From Brevundimonas sp. UBA7664 (GTDB lineage: Bacteria > Pseudomonadota > Alphaproteobacteria > Caulobacterales > Caulobacteraceae): 64,000 nt of DNA. Each line of letters opens with the position of its first letter. The stretch's first letter is position 1. Location: assembly GCF_002483305.1 (NCBI RefSeq), contig NZ_DLHQ01000059.1:41130-105129 (forward strand), read 5' to 3'. The translations under genes and the position numbers were made by a program. The notes under the pieces were generated by a model. It worked only from the letters and a program-made list of their open reading frames with translations, ran no database searches and was not told where the DNA came from. This document shows, piece after piece, positions 9,314-18,900 of the stretch.

Positions 9314-10009
9314 TCAGCGCGCCCCGGGGCGTCGCGGAACGGGCGGGCGCGAGGCCGGGCGGGGACCGGCGCCCCGCGCGGGAAGCGGGGGCGGCGCAAC
9401 CAGCCGCCCGGCTGCGCCGACATCGCTGACGGTCGTCTCCAGATCCCGGACCAGGCCGTCGCGAATGGAATAGATCCAGCCATGGATCGACAGCGGCTGG
9501 CCCCGGCGCCAGGCGTCGGTGACAAATGGATTGCGGGACAGGGACCGCACCTGGGCCAGGACGTTCTTTTCGCAAATGAAGTTAACCCGGGTTTCGGGAT
9601 CCTGGATGGCGTCGAGATCGGTGTGATGGTCTTCGCACAGGCGCTGAACCCGCTGCATCCAGTGATCGAGGATGCCGTGGCGCTGGCCATCCAGCACGGC
9701 CCGCACGCCACCACATCCATAATGGCCGCAGACGATGATGTGGCGAACCTTCAGCGTCTCAAGGGCGAACTGGAGCACCGCCAGCAGGTTCATGTCCTGG
9801 GCCGGGGCGAGATTGGCGACGTTGCGATGGACAAACAGTTCGCCGGGTTGAAGGCCGACGATCTCGTTGGCCGGAACCCGACTGTCGGAACAGCCGATCC
9901 ACAGATAGTCCGGCGCCTGCTGTTCCGAGAGCCGGCGGAAATACCCCGGATCAAGCCGGGTCCGGGTGGCCGCCCAGTCCAGGTTGTTGCGTAGCAGGGC
10001 CTCGATCAT
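9314..10009 (-). CDS. Beta-class carbonic anhydrase
   Basis: A 231-residue zinc enzyme interconverting CO2 and bicarbonate. Zinc ligands and the catalytic dyad are visible: Cys40, Asp42 and Arg44 in CSDSR, with His96 and Cys99 in CGHYGCGG. The first residues overlap the stop of the hemerythrin gene by 4 bp and the stop abuts mobA, so it is a member of the nar gene string. The role there is unknown; local pH or bicarbonate supply during anaerobic growth is an inference. The C-terminus is Pro/Arg-rich and lies beyond the catalytic fold. Confidence 0.92.
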   Translation of the reverse strand: MIEALLRNNLDWAATRTRLDPGYFRRLSEQQAPDYLWIGCSDSRVPANEIVGLQPGELFVHRNVANLAPAQDMNLLAVLQFALETLKVRHIIVCGHYGCGGVRAVLDGQRHGILDHWMQRVQRLCEDHHTDLDAIQDPETRVNFICEKNVLAQVRSLSRNPFVTDAWRRGQPLSIHGWIYSIRDGLVRDLETTVSDVGAAGRLVAPPPLPARGAGPRPASRPPVPRRPGAR

Positions 10010-10566
10010 GACGCCGCCTCATCGCCTTCGGGATCCAGCAGGACACCGCGGCGGGCCGCCAGCCGGATGCTCAGCGATCTGAGGTCGGCAGCCGTCAGAC
10101 GAAGGCGGGCGATCGGCAGAACCACGGCGTTCTCCAGAGCGATGTGGCGGCGCTCGTGCAGGGCGAAGTCCGTGAAAAGGAGTCGGCTCTCCCGATCCTG
10201 ACCGGGAGCCCGGCCGTCAGCGAGGGCCCGTTCCAGCGCGACGATGAGGGTGCGGGCGCGGTGTAGGTCATCGTGGTGCTCGGCCGACAGCGCCCCCAGA
10301 ACGGAGTCCAGTTCGTCGGCGGGCTGGCAGCGCCGCCGCAGCAGCGGAAACAGGTCATCTTCCTCATCGATGACGTGCAGCGGCATGTCATGGCGCAGGA
10401 AGGCCAGTATCTCGTGGGCCTCATCGCTCAGCAGGACCGTCGCGTTGCCGACCCGTTCAATCAGCTGACACAGCTGGCGATGACGATAGTGTTCCGCGAA
10501 CAGCCAGTTGAGCGGTTCATGGATCAGTTCTGGCGGCAGCGGTTCTATCCCGGGGCTCTGGCTCAT
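10006..10566 (-). CDS. Hemerythrin (HHE) domain protein
   Basis: A 186-residue, probably cytosolic four-helix protein. Candidate di-iron ligands are present: His in EHYRHRQL, HDMPLHVIDEEDDLFP, SAEHHDDLHRA and ALHERRHIALEN. Hemerythrin-like proteins bind O2 or NO, or repair nitrosylated iron. Here the gene sits between the porin and carbonic anhydrase of the nar string, so a link to NO or redox stress during nitrate respiration is plausible but inferred. No signal peptide is seen. Confidence 0.88.
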   Translation of the reverse strand: MSQSPGIEPLPPELIHEPLNWLFAEHYRHRQLCQLIERVGNATVLLSDEAHEILAFLRHDMPLHVIDEEDDLFPLLRRRCQPADELDSVLGALSAEHHDDLHRARTLIVALERALADGRAPGQDRESRLLFTDFALHERRHIALENAVVLPIARLRLTAADLRSLSIRLAARRGVLLDPEGDEAAS

Positions 10567-10596
10567 CGGTCGTTCGCTCTCTGCCCGGTCATCGGC

Positions 10597-11835
10597 CTAG
10601 AACCGATAGTCGAGGGCGGCCCAGACCTTGTCGCGGTCCGGGACGGCAGCCACAGCGCCGTCGAAATGGGCGCCCTTCAGCTCGAGGGCCCAGCGGGCGT
10701 CGAGCACCAGTCGCGCCGACACGTCGAGTTCCCTCCCGTAGCGGGCTGAGCCGTCAGCGTCATGAAAGTCGCGCCAGGAAGCGCTCAGGACGCCGCTTCG
10801 GCCCACGGGCGGATGAGTCACCGCATAGCTCGCCGTGGCGGAAACGTCGCGCAGTCCGTCCCTGGGCGTGGTCAGAAAGACATCGGCCCAGCCCTGGAAG
10901 GCGTGAAGGGTCGCCAGGGGGGTCTGAAACGCCTGGACGCCGTTTCCGTCGAGGCGCTCGAGGGCGAGAATCGCGGTGAAGGGACCGCGCTTCAGGCCCG
11001 CCGAGACCAGCCCATAGTCGAGGTCGAACCGGGCGGGATTGGCCCCGTACTCAGACTGGCGGGCGTATTCGACTGTGTAGAGGGCCGACCAGTCCGGTGA
11101 CAGACTACCGCTTCCCTCCAGTCGCGCGCCCCAGGTCGCCGAGGACTGGGCGCGGGCGTTGCTGAAATCCAGCAGGTAGCCATAGGCCGTAATCCTGCCC
11201 ACCGGGGTCGGGGCCTCGACGTTGATGAGATGACTGTCCGAGCGCCACTCGCCCACGGGACTGTCGTCGCCGAACACCCTGTGGACCCGGTCGATCCAGG
11301 CATAGGTGACTGTGAGCGGCTCGAACGCACGGGTGGTCACCTTGACCGCATCAAAGGTCTGTTCGTTCTGGCGGAAGCCGACATTGCCGACGAACCGGGC
11401 TGTGCCCAGCACGATGCGTTGCCGCCCCAGGATCACCTCGGTGTCCGGCAGGCCGGTCCAGGCGACCTGCAGCCGGTTGAGTTCGAATGCTTCGGGATCG
11501 GCCACCACGGGGTAGGTCGGGGGGCCGTGGATGGTGTCGTTGTAGTCATCGACGAAAGCGACGACCCCCTCGCCCTCGACCAGGACACGGAAGCCGGACC
11601 GCTCCGGACTCTGCCAACCGAAGCGCGCGCGCAGGGTCAGGGCGGTTGCGTCGTCGAGCCCGTCCTGGCTGACGCCTTCATAGCGCAGGCGGCTCTCGAA
11701 CAGGATGTCGCCCGATCGCGTCGAGGCGGCGGGCGCCGGCGGAGCAGTGGGCGGGGCCGGAGTCTGTGCGCTTGCCATAGCTGGCGCCGCGATCGCAGCG
11801 AGCGCCAAAAGGGTCGTTTGACCAACGGTCGGCAT
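10597..11835 (-). CDS. Alginate-export-type outer-membrane porin
   Basis: A 412-residue beta-barrel protein with a signal peptide (residues 1-23, ending AMASA), a Pro/Ala linker, repeated amphipathic strands and a C-terminal ...YRF, the aromatic end typical of outer-membrane barrels. It matches the AlgE/alginate-export porin family, named for one member; many others are general anion or small-solute channels. It lies 1 bp downstream of the PpiC gene inside the nar string, so it may admit nitrate or release nitrite (inference). Confidence 0.85.
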   Translation of the reverse strand: MPTVGQTTLLALAAIAAPAMASAQTPAPPTAPPAPAASTRSGDILFESRLRYEGVSQDGLDDATALTLRARFGWQSPERSGFRVLVEGEGVVAFVDDYNDTIHGPPTYPVVADPEAFELNRLQVAWTGLPDTEVILGRQRIVLGTARFVGNVGFRQNEQTFDAVKVTTRAFEPLTVTYAWIDRVHRVFGDDSPVGEWRSDSHLINVEAPTPVGRITAYGYLLDFSNARAQSSATWGARLEGSGSLSPDWSALYTVEYARQSEYGANPARFDLDYGLVSAGLKRGPFTAILALERLDGNGVQAFQTPLATLHAFQGWADVFLTTPRDGLRDVSATASYAVTHPPVGRSGVLSASWRDFHDADGSARYGRELDVSARLVLDARWALELKGAHFDGAVAAVPDRDKVWAALDYRF

Positions 11836-11836
11836 C

Positions 11837-12949
11837 TCAGTGTCTCCGCACGATGGCGTAGGATCGGCCCGGCGCTTTCAGTTTCGATTTCAGGATCGCC
11901 CGCACGCAGGCCAGCGCGGGATCGTCCGAGCCCTGGGCGGCAGAGATCAGGCGGGTCCAGCCCTGGTCGTCGGCGCCCTGTATGAAGCCCGCAATTTCGC
12001 CCTGGACGAATTCGGCTAAACTGACTCCGTTCGTCGCGGCCGTCTGACGGGCCTGGACGGCCAGTGCCGGGTCGGCTTCGTCCAGCCAGACCTCAAGACG
12101 CGCGGTGACCGCGGCCTGGTCGTTCAGCAAGTCACCCAGAGACAGAGCCCCGGGGGCGAGACCGCCGTCTTCGGTCACGCTGAGCGCCACGCCGCATTCC
12201 CGGGCCTCAGCCGCAAGGCCGGAGACATAGCGGGCTGCGGCCGCCGTCCAGGCCCGGCTCTCAAGATGCAGGGCGATACGGGGAAGGACATGCTCGAAAG
12301 GCAATCGGCGGCCCTCGATGCGGCGGTCCAAGCGCAGGACATGCCAGCCGAAACGCGATCGCACAGGTTCGGACGCGGTCTCGCCGTCCTGCAACAGGTC
12401 CAATCCAGCCTCGACCTCGGTCGCGAGATCGCCGGGTGATAGCTGCCCCAGGGAGCCGCCGACGCCTTTGGAGGGGCAGTCCGAGAGCGTCTCGGCGAGG
12501 TCCGCAAACCGATGGGGATGCCACGCCAGTTCGGCGATTGCCGCGCTGGCCGCGTCGCGCGCCGATTGCCAGGCGGCCTCGTCGTCGCCCTTCGGTGCGA
12601 ACAGAATATGGGAGGCCTGGGTCAGGGGCGGGGTGCGAAACCGTTCCGGCGCGCTGTCATACACTCGCTGACATTCCGCCTCTCCGGGCCGTTCGACCTC
12701 GATCTCGATGTCCAGCACGGCCCGGACCAGGGCCTCCTCCGGCGTCTCCTCGCGACCATCCTCGTCCTGTTCCGCCCGGGGCGTCAGGCCGAGCTGGTGC
12801 GCCCGATCCAGCAGCAGGGCCTTGATGGCGAGCGCATGAGCGGCCGCCGTCCGCGCCTCTTCCGGGGTTGCGGCGGGATGGTTCTGGGCTTCCTCGGCGA
12901 CCAGCCGCTCAGGCAGGGCCACCCCGTCGATGACGATGACCCCGCTCAT
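11837..12949 (-). CDS. PpiC/NifM-type peptidyl-prolyl cis-trans isomerase
   Basis: A 370-residue protein with no signal peptide. The N-terminal half is helical (chaperone-like). A parvulin domain follows, recognisable by ASHILF, the SDCPSKGVGGSLGQL segment and SRFGWHVLRLDRR. The ATG at 12949 overlaps the narI stop (ATGA). Foldases of this type recur beside narGHJI in some proteobacteria and NifM acts on nitrogenase; here it may help NarGH fold or mature in the cytoplasm (inference). Confidence 0.85.
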   Translation of the reverse strand: MSGVIVIDGVALPERLVAEEAQNHPAATPEEARTAAAHALAIKALLLDRAHQLGLTPRAEQDEDGREETPEEALVRAVLDIEIEVERPGEAECQRVYDSAPERFRTPPLTQASHILFAPKGDDEAAWQSARDAASAAIAELAWHPHRFADLAETLSDCPSKGVGGSLGQLSPGDLATEVEAGLDLLQDGETASEPVRSRFGWHVLRLDRRIEGRRLPFEHVLPRIALHLESRAWTAAAARYVSGLAAEARECGVALSVTEDGGLAPGALSLGDLLNDQAAVTARLEVWLDEADPALAVQARQTAATNGVSLAEFVQGEIAGFIQGADDQGWTRLISAAQGSDDPALACVRAILKSKLKAPGRSYAIVRRH

Positions 12950-13665
12950 TGGCCCAAGTCTCCGGCGCGGCGGGCGACCGGCATCCGGCGCTTGCTGCGG
13001 ACCAGCTGCCAGCCGCGGCGATTCAGGTACCAGACCGGGGCCGATAGCATGTGAACCAGCCGCGTGAACGGGAAGATCAGCATAATGGTCAGGCCGAGGG
13101 TCAGGTGCGCCTTGAAGATCCAGTGGACGTCGGCGACGAAGCCCGCGCTGGCCGGATTCAGGGTGAAGATTCCCTGGGCCCAGGTCATGAATTTGATCAT
13201 CTCGTGGCCGTCGAGATGGCCCAGCGACAGAGGAATGGTGGCGAGGCCGAGACACAGTTGGGCCAGCAGAATGGCCAGGATGGCGGTGTCGCCGAAACTG
13301 GAGTTCTGGCGGATCCGTGGATCAAACACGCGCCTGTGCAGGAGCAGGAGACCGCCAACGAGGCAGGCGGCCCCGGCGACGCCGCCGGCGACGATGGCCA
13401 GCATCTGTTTGAAACCATGGCTGACGCCAAGGAAGTCCCAAACCGCGATCGGCGTGAGAAGTCCGACGAAATGGCCGGCGAAGATGGCGAGGATTCCGAG
13501 GTGGAACAGCACCGAGCCCAGCATCAACTGCTTGCGCCGCAGAAGCTGGGACGAGCCGGTGCGCCAGGTGAACTGCTCGCGGTCGAAGCGCAGCACCGAG
13601 CCGATCACCAGGACCGCCATGGCGATATAGGGATAGACCCCGAAGACAATGAAATTCAGGTCCAT
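12946..13665 (-). CDS. narI: NarI, respiratory nitrate reductase gamma (cytochrome b) subunit
   Basis: A 239-residue five-helix membrane subunit that oxidises quinol on the periplasmic side and passes electrons through two b hemes to NarH. Heme-ligand candidates are His in FHLGILAIFAGHFVG (helix 2) and in VHWIFKAHLTLGL (helix 5). The N-terminus NFIVFGVYPYIA is typical. The stop overlaps the foldase start by 4 bp. It is one of four contiguous narGHJI genes. Confidence 0.95.
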   Translation of the reverse strand: MDLNFIVFGVYPYIAMAVLVIGSVLRFDREQFTWRTGSSQLLRRKQLMLGSVLFHLGILAIFAGHFVGLLTPIAVWDFLGVSHGFKQMLAIVAGGVAGAACLVGGLLLLHRRVFDPRIRQNSSFGDTAILAILLAQLCLGLATIPLSLGHLDGHEMIKFMTWAQGIFTLNPASAGFVADVHWIFKAHLTLGLTIMLIFPFTRLVHMLSAPVWYLNRRGWQLVRSKRRMPVARRAGDLGQ

Positions 13666-13675
13666 GTGACGATCC

Positions 13676-14386
13676 TCAGGCGGCCGCGCCGGCGCGGCGG
13701 CTCTTGTCGGGGGGCGGGGCGGCGTTCATGGCGGAGAGCATGGAGTCGGCTTTCGGACAGCCGGCGTCGGACGGGCCGAAGGTGACCGCGGTCTCCTCCC
13801 AGGCCTTGTCCAGCGCCTCCAGGTCGTCCGGGTTGTCGTCGGGCTCCTGCATCAGGGCGGCGACAGCGTCGGAGTCGGGCACCGCACCGGTCATGGCCGT
13901 CAGCGCCCCGAACACGGCCCGGTAGGGGCTTTCGCGCTTGTGCAGCCGCTCGGTCAGGGCGGCGAGGACGTGCGCCCCCTCGCCCAGCAGGGAGGCGGCT
14001 TCCTCCTCCGGCAGGGTCGACAGGAAGTCGAGGAACACCGGCAGGTGATCGGGCAGCTCGTTAGCCGTCAGCTCCAGTCCGTAGGACCGGTACAGTTCGA
14101 CGAGGGCCGCCATTGCCTGTCCGCGGTCGCGGCTCTCGCCGTGAATGTGCTCATACAGGTTCAGCGATAGCGACCGGGTCCGGTCGAACAGGTGAACGAA
14201 ACCTTCCTGGAGGTCGAAGAGGTCCTCCCGTTCCAGCTTGCGGACCAGCTTCTCCAGCGCCCCCACGATCGGAGCGGGGACCATGCCTTCCGAGCGAATG
14301 GTGTCCATGATCGCCGGCGCGGCAGCCTGGACGTCGGCAGTCGGATAGCTGAGGAGAAGCGCCAGGGCGCGATAGGTCAATGCCAT
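13676..14386 (-). CDS. narJ: NarJ, nitrate reductase assembly chaperone
   Basis: A 236-residue cytoplasmic chaperone (TorD/NarJ family) that helps insert Mo-bisMGD into NarG before membrane docking. The N-terminal LTYRALALLLSYPTADVQ and the central SLNLYEHIHGESRDRGQAM are clear NarJ signatures. The ATG at 14386 lies 2 bp beyond the narH stop; the open frame extends further upstream but into narH. The C-terminus is Pro/Ala-rich and low in complexity. Confidence 0.94.
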   Translation of the reverse strand: MALTYRALALLLSYPTADVQAAAPAIMDTIRSEGMVPAPIVGALEKLVRKLEREDLFDLQEGFVHLFDRTRSLSLNLYEHIHGESRDRGQAMAALVELYRSYGLELTANELPDHLPVFLDFLSTLPEEEAASLLGEGAHVLAALTERLHKRESPYRAVFGALTAMTGAVPDSDAVAALMQEPDDNPDDLEALDKAWEETAVTFGPSDAGCPKADSMLSAMNAAPPPDKSRRAGAAA

Positions 14387-14388
14387 GA

Positions 14389-15915
14389 TCAGGCCACCTC
14401 TGCTGTCGGTTTGGCGCGTGAGCGTTTGTCGGGGCCGAACAGGCCCAGTTCGGTGCGGCCGCCTGAACAACCGTTGCCGAAGGTGAAGCCGCAGCCGCCG
14501 CGCAGGTCGTAGGCGTCCTCGACCGTCTCGCGATGGGTCGAAGGGATGACGAACCGATCCTCGTAATCGGCGATGGCCATGATCTTGTACATGTCGTCGA
14601 TCTGGACGGCGGTCAGGCCGACCGTTTCGGCGAGGCCGTGGTCGATCCGTCCGTCCACGGTCCGGGCCCGCATATAGGCCCGCATGGCCAGCATCCGCCG
14701 CAGCGCCAGGGTCACCGGCGCCTCGACGCCAGCGGTCAGCAGGTTGGCGAGGTATTTCACCGGAATGCGGAGCGAGTTCACATCCGGCATCTCGCCGTCC
14801 ATCTCCAGGGCTCCGACGGCGGCGGCGTTCTGGATCGGCGACAGCGGTGGCACATACCAGACCATCGGCAGGGTCCGGTATTCGGGGTGCAGCGGGAAGG
14901 CGACCTTCCAGTCGATGGCCATCTTGTAGACCGGGCTGCGTCGAGCACCCTCGAGCCAGGCTTCCGGCACGCCGTCGGCGCGGGCCTGGGCAATGACGGC
15001 GGGGTCGTGGGGATCCAGGAAGATGTCGAGCTGGGCCTGGTAGAGGTCTTTCACGTCCGGGGTGGAAGCGGCCGCCTCGATCCGGTCGGCGTCATAGAGC
15101 AGTACGCCAAGATAGCGGATGCGGCCGACGCAGGTCTCAGAACAGACGGTCGGTTGGCCGACCTCGATGCGCGGGAAGCAGAAGGTGCATTTCTCCGATT
15201 TGCCGGAGTCCCAGTTGTAATAGATCTTCTTGTACGGGCAGGCCGAGACGCACATCCGCCAGCCCCGGCACTTGTCCTGGTCGATGAGGACGATGCCGTC
15301 TTCCTCGCGCTTGTAGATCGCGCCGGAAGGACAGGCGGCCACGCAGGTGGGGTTGAGGCAGTGCTCGCAAAGCCTTGGCAGGTACATCATGAAGGTGTTT
15401 TCGAACTGGCCGTAGATCTCCTTCTGGATCCCCTCGAAATTCGTGTCCTGAGACCGCTTCGAGAATTCGCCGCCGAGGATTTCCTCCCAGTTCGGGCCCC
15501 ATTCGATCTTCTCCATCCGCTTGCCGGTGATCTGCGAACGCGGCCGGGCGGTGGGGAAATGCTTCATCTCCGGCGCCGTCTGCAGGTGGCCGTAGTCGAA
15601 GTCGAAGGGCTCGTAATAGTCGTCGATCTCGGGCAGGTCGGGGTTGGCGAAGATCTTGGCCAAGATGCGCCATTTGGCGCCCATGCGCGGCTCGATCTTG
15701 CCGTTGGCCTTGCGCCGCCAGCCGCCGTTCCACTTCTTCTGGTTCTCCCACTCCTTGGGATAGCCGATGCCCGGCTTGGTCTCGACGTTGTTGAACCAGG
15801 CGTATTCGACGCCCTTGCGGCTGGTCCAGACGTTCTTGCAGGTCACCGAACAGGTGTGACAGCCGATGCATTTGTCGAGGTTCAGCACCATGCCGATCTG
15901 TGCGCGGATCTTCAT
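14389..15915 (-). CDS. narH: NarH, nitrate reductase beta (iron-sulfur) subunit
   Basis: A 508-residue cytoplasmic electron-wire subunit. Four Fe-S cluster motifs are visible: CIGCHTCSVTC near the N-terminus, CEHCLNPTCVAACP, CRGWRMCVSACP (the Trp in place of Cys marks the [3Fe-4S] site) and CTFC...CSETCVGR. The length matches NarH of proteobacteria. It overlaps the narG stop by 4 bp. Confidence 0.97.
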   Translation of the reverse strand: MKIRAQIGMVLNLDKCIGCHTCSVTCKNVWTSRKGVEYAWFNNVETKPGIGYPKEWENQKKWNGGWRRKANGKIEPRMGAKWRILAKIFANPDLPEIDDYYEPFDFDYGHLQTAPEMKHFPTARPRSQITGKRMEKIEWGPNWEEILGGEFSKRSQDTNFEGIQKEIYGQFENTFMMYLPRLCEHCLNPTCVAACPSGAIYKREEDGIVLIDQDKCRGWRMCVSACPYKKIYYNWDSGKSEKCTFCFPRIEVGQPTVCSETCVGRIRYLGVLLYDADRIEAAASTPDVKDLYQAQLDIFLDPHDPAVIAQARADGVPEAWLEGARRSPVYKMAIDWKVAFPLHPEYRTLPMVWYVPPLSPIQNAAAVGALEMDGEMPDVNSLRIPVKYLANLLTAGVEAPVTLALRRMLAMRAYMRARTVDGRIDHGLAETVGLTAVQIDDMYKIMAIADYEDRFVIPSTHRETVEDAYDLRGGCGFTFGNGCSGGRTELGLFGPDKRSRAKPTAEVA

Positions 15916-18900
15916 TGGCCGAACTCCTTGGATTCGAGCGGCTCATCGAGCCAGTCGACCGTCTTCATCTTGCGGAGAACGATGAACTCGTCCCGGTTGG
16001 AGCCCACGGTGCCGTAATAGTTGAAGCCGTAGGACAGCTGGGCGTAGCCGCCGATCATGTGGGTCGGCTTCAGCACGGTGCGGGTGACCGAGTTGTGGAT
16101 GCCGCCGCGCCGGCCGGTGATCTCCGACCCCGGCGTGTTCACGATCTTCTCCTGGGCGTGGTACATGAAGGTCGTGCCTTCACGGATCCGCTGGGAGACC
16201 ACGGCCCGGGCTGTCAGCGCCCCGTTGGCGTTGAAGACCTCGATCCAGTCGTTGTCGACGATGCCGGCCTTGCGGGCGTCCGTCTCCGAAATCCAGACGA
16301 CCGGCCCGCCGCGATTGAGCGTCAGCATCAGCAGATTGTCGGAATAGGTGGAGTGGATGCCCCACTTCTGGTGCGGGGTGATGAAGTTGAGGACGATCTC
16401 GGTCTCGCCGTTGGGCTTGAGACCCTTCACATGCGTCGTCTTCAGATCGATCGGCGGCTTGTAGACGCAGAGCGCCTCGCCGAAGGCCCGCATCCACAGG
16501 TGATCCTGATAGAGCTGCTGGCGGCCGGTGAGCGTCCGCCAAGGGATCAGCTCATGCACATTGGTGTAGCCGGCGGTGTAGCAGACCTTTTCGCTCTCGA
16601 TGCCCGACCAGATGGGCGATGAGATGATCTTGCGCGGCTGGGCGAGCAGATCGCGGAAGCGGATCTTCTCGTCCTCCTTGGGCAGGGCCAGGTGGGCGTG
16701 CTCGCGACCGGTTTGTTTCTCCAGCGCCTCCCAGGCCTTGACCGCGACCTCGCCATTAGTCTCCGGCGCCAGCATCAGGATGGTCTCGCAGGCGTCGATG
16801 TCGGTATCGATGCTGGGCATGCCTTCTGTCAGGCCGGGCTCGAGCACGGCGCCGTTCAACTCGCGCAGCAGATCGACCTCATGTCCGGTCTTCCAAGCCA
16901 GGCCCTTGCCGCCGTTCCCGACCTTGTCGAGCAGCGGGCCGAGGGCTGTGAACTGCTTGTAGAGGTTGGGATAATCGCGCTCGACCACGGTGATCTGGGG
17001 CATGGTCTTGCCCGGGATCGCCTCGCACTCGCCGAGGAACCAGTCCTTCACCTCGAACGGCTGCGCCATCTCGCCGGGGCTGTCGTGCTGGATCGGGGTG
17101 AGGACGACGTCCTTCTCCCTGCCCAGGACCTCGGGCGCCACCTGCGAGAACTTCTTCGCGATGGCCTTGAAGATCTGCCAGTCCGACTTCGACTCCCAGG
17201 CGGGGTCCACGGCCGCCGAAAGCGGGTGGATGAAGGGGTGCATGTCGGAGGTGTTGAGGTCGTTCTTCTCGTACCAGGTCGCCGTCGGCAGAACGATGTC
17301 GGAATAGACCGCCGTGGTCGACATGCGGAAGTCGAGTGTCACCAGCAGGTCGAGTTTTCCTTCCGGCGCCTCGTCATGCCAGACGACGTCGACGGGCTTT
17401 ACCTGACCGGTCTCGCCCAGATCCTTGCCCTGGACGCCGTGCGAGGCGCCGAGCAGGTGTTTGAGGAAATACTCGTGGCCCTTGCCGGAGGACCCCAGCA
17501 GGTTCGAGCGCCAGATGAACATGTTCCGCGGCCAGTTGGCCGGGTCGTCCGGGTCCATGCAGGACAGCTGGATCGAGCGGTCTTTCAGTCCGTCGAGGGT
17601 GTAGGTCTTGGGGTCGACGCCAGCCGCTTCGGCCGCCTTGGCCACATCAAGCGAGTTGGTCTTCAACGCCGGGGCTGAGGGCAGCCAGCCCATCCGCTCG
17701 GCCCGAACGTTGAAGTCGATCATCGACGCCTTCCACGGGCCGTCGGGAGCCGTAGGCGAAAGCAGTTCGTCGATGCCGACGGTCTCGTAGCGCCATTGGT
17801 CGGAGTGGGCGTAGAAGAAGGAGGTGGAGTTCTGCTGCCGCGGCGGACGGATCCAGTCGGTGGCGAAGGCCAGGGGAGCCCAGCCGGTCTGCGGCCGCAG
17901 CTTTTCCTGACCGACATAGTGGGCCCAGCCGCCGCCGGATTGACCGACGCAACCGCACATCACCAGCATGTTGATGACGCCACGGTAGTTCATGTCCATG
18001 TGGAACCAGTGGTTCATCGCCGCGCCGATGATCACCATCGACTTGCCGTTGGTCTTCTCGGCATTGGTGGCGAAGCCGCGGGCGGTGGCGATGATCTGGT
18101 CGCGCGGGACCGAGGTGATGGCTTCGGCCCAAGCCGGGGAATAGGGCTGCAGGTCGTCGAAGGACTCAGGCATGCAGTCGCCGCCGAAGCCCTGGTCCAC
18201 GCCGTAGTTGGCAAGGAACAGGTCGTAGACGCAGGCCACCAGCGCTTCGCCGTCCTTCAGTTTCACCCGCCGGACCGGCACGTTGCGGGTCAGGACATCG
18301 GGGTGGTCTGTGGAGGCGAAGCCATTGCTGGCAGTGTTAGCGAAATAGGGGAAGCGGACGCCGGCCACTTCATCATGAGCGTCCTTGAGGCCCAGCTTCA
18401 GCTTGGTCTCGCGACCCGCGGCGTCACGTTCCTCAAGGTTCCAGCGGCCGTCCTCGCCCCAGCGGAAGCCGATCGAGCCATTGGGCACGACGATCTCGCC
18501 GGTAGCTTCGTCGATGGCGACCGTCTTCCAGTCGGGGTTGTTGGCCTGTTCGAGGTCGCCGACGAAATCCGACGCCCGCACCAGGCGTTCGGGCACATAG
18601 CCGCCCTCCTGGGGGACGAGGCGGACCAGCATCGGCAGGTCGCTGTACTGGCGCAGGTAGTCGCGGAAATACGGGACCTGCTTGTCGACGTGATACTCCT
18701 TGAGGATCACGTGGCCGAAGGCCATGGCCAGGGCTGCGTCGGTCCCTTGTTTGACCGGAAGCCACAGGTCCGAGAATTTCGAGGCCTCGGAGTAATCGGG
18801 GCAGATGACGACGGACTTGGCGCCGCGGTAGCGGGCCTCGGTGTAGAAATGGGCGTCTGGCGTGCGGGTCTGGGGAACGTTCGAGCCCCACAGCAGCATG

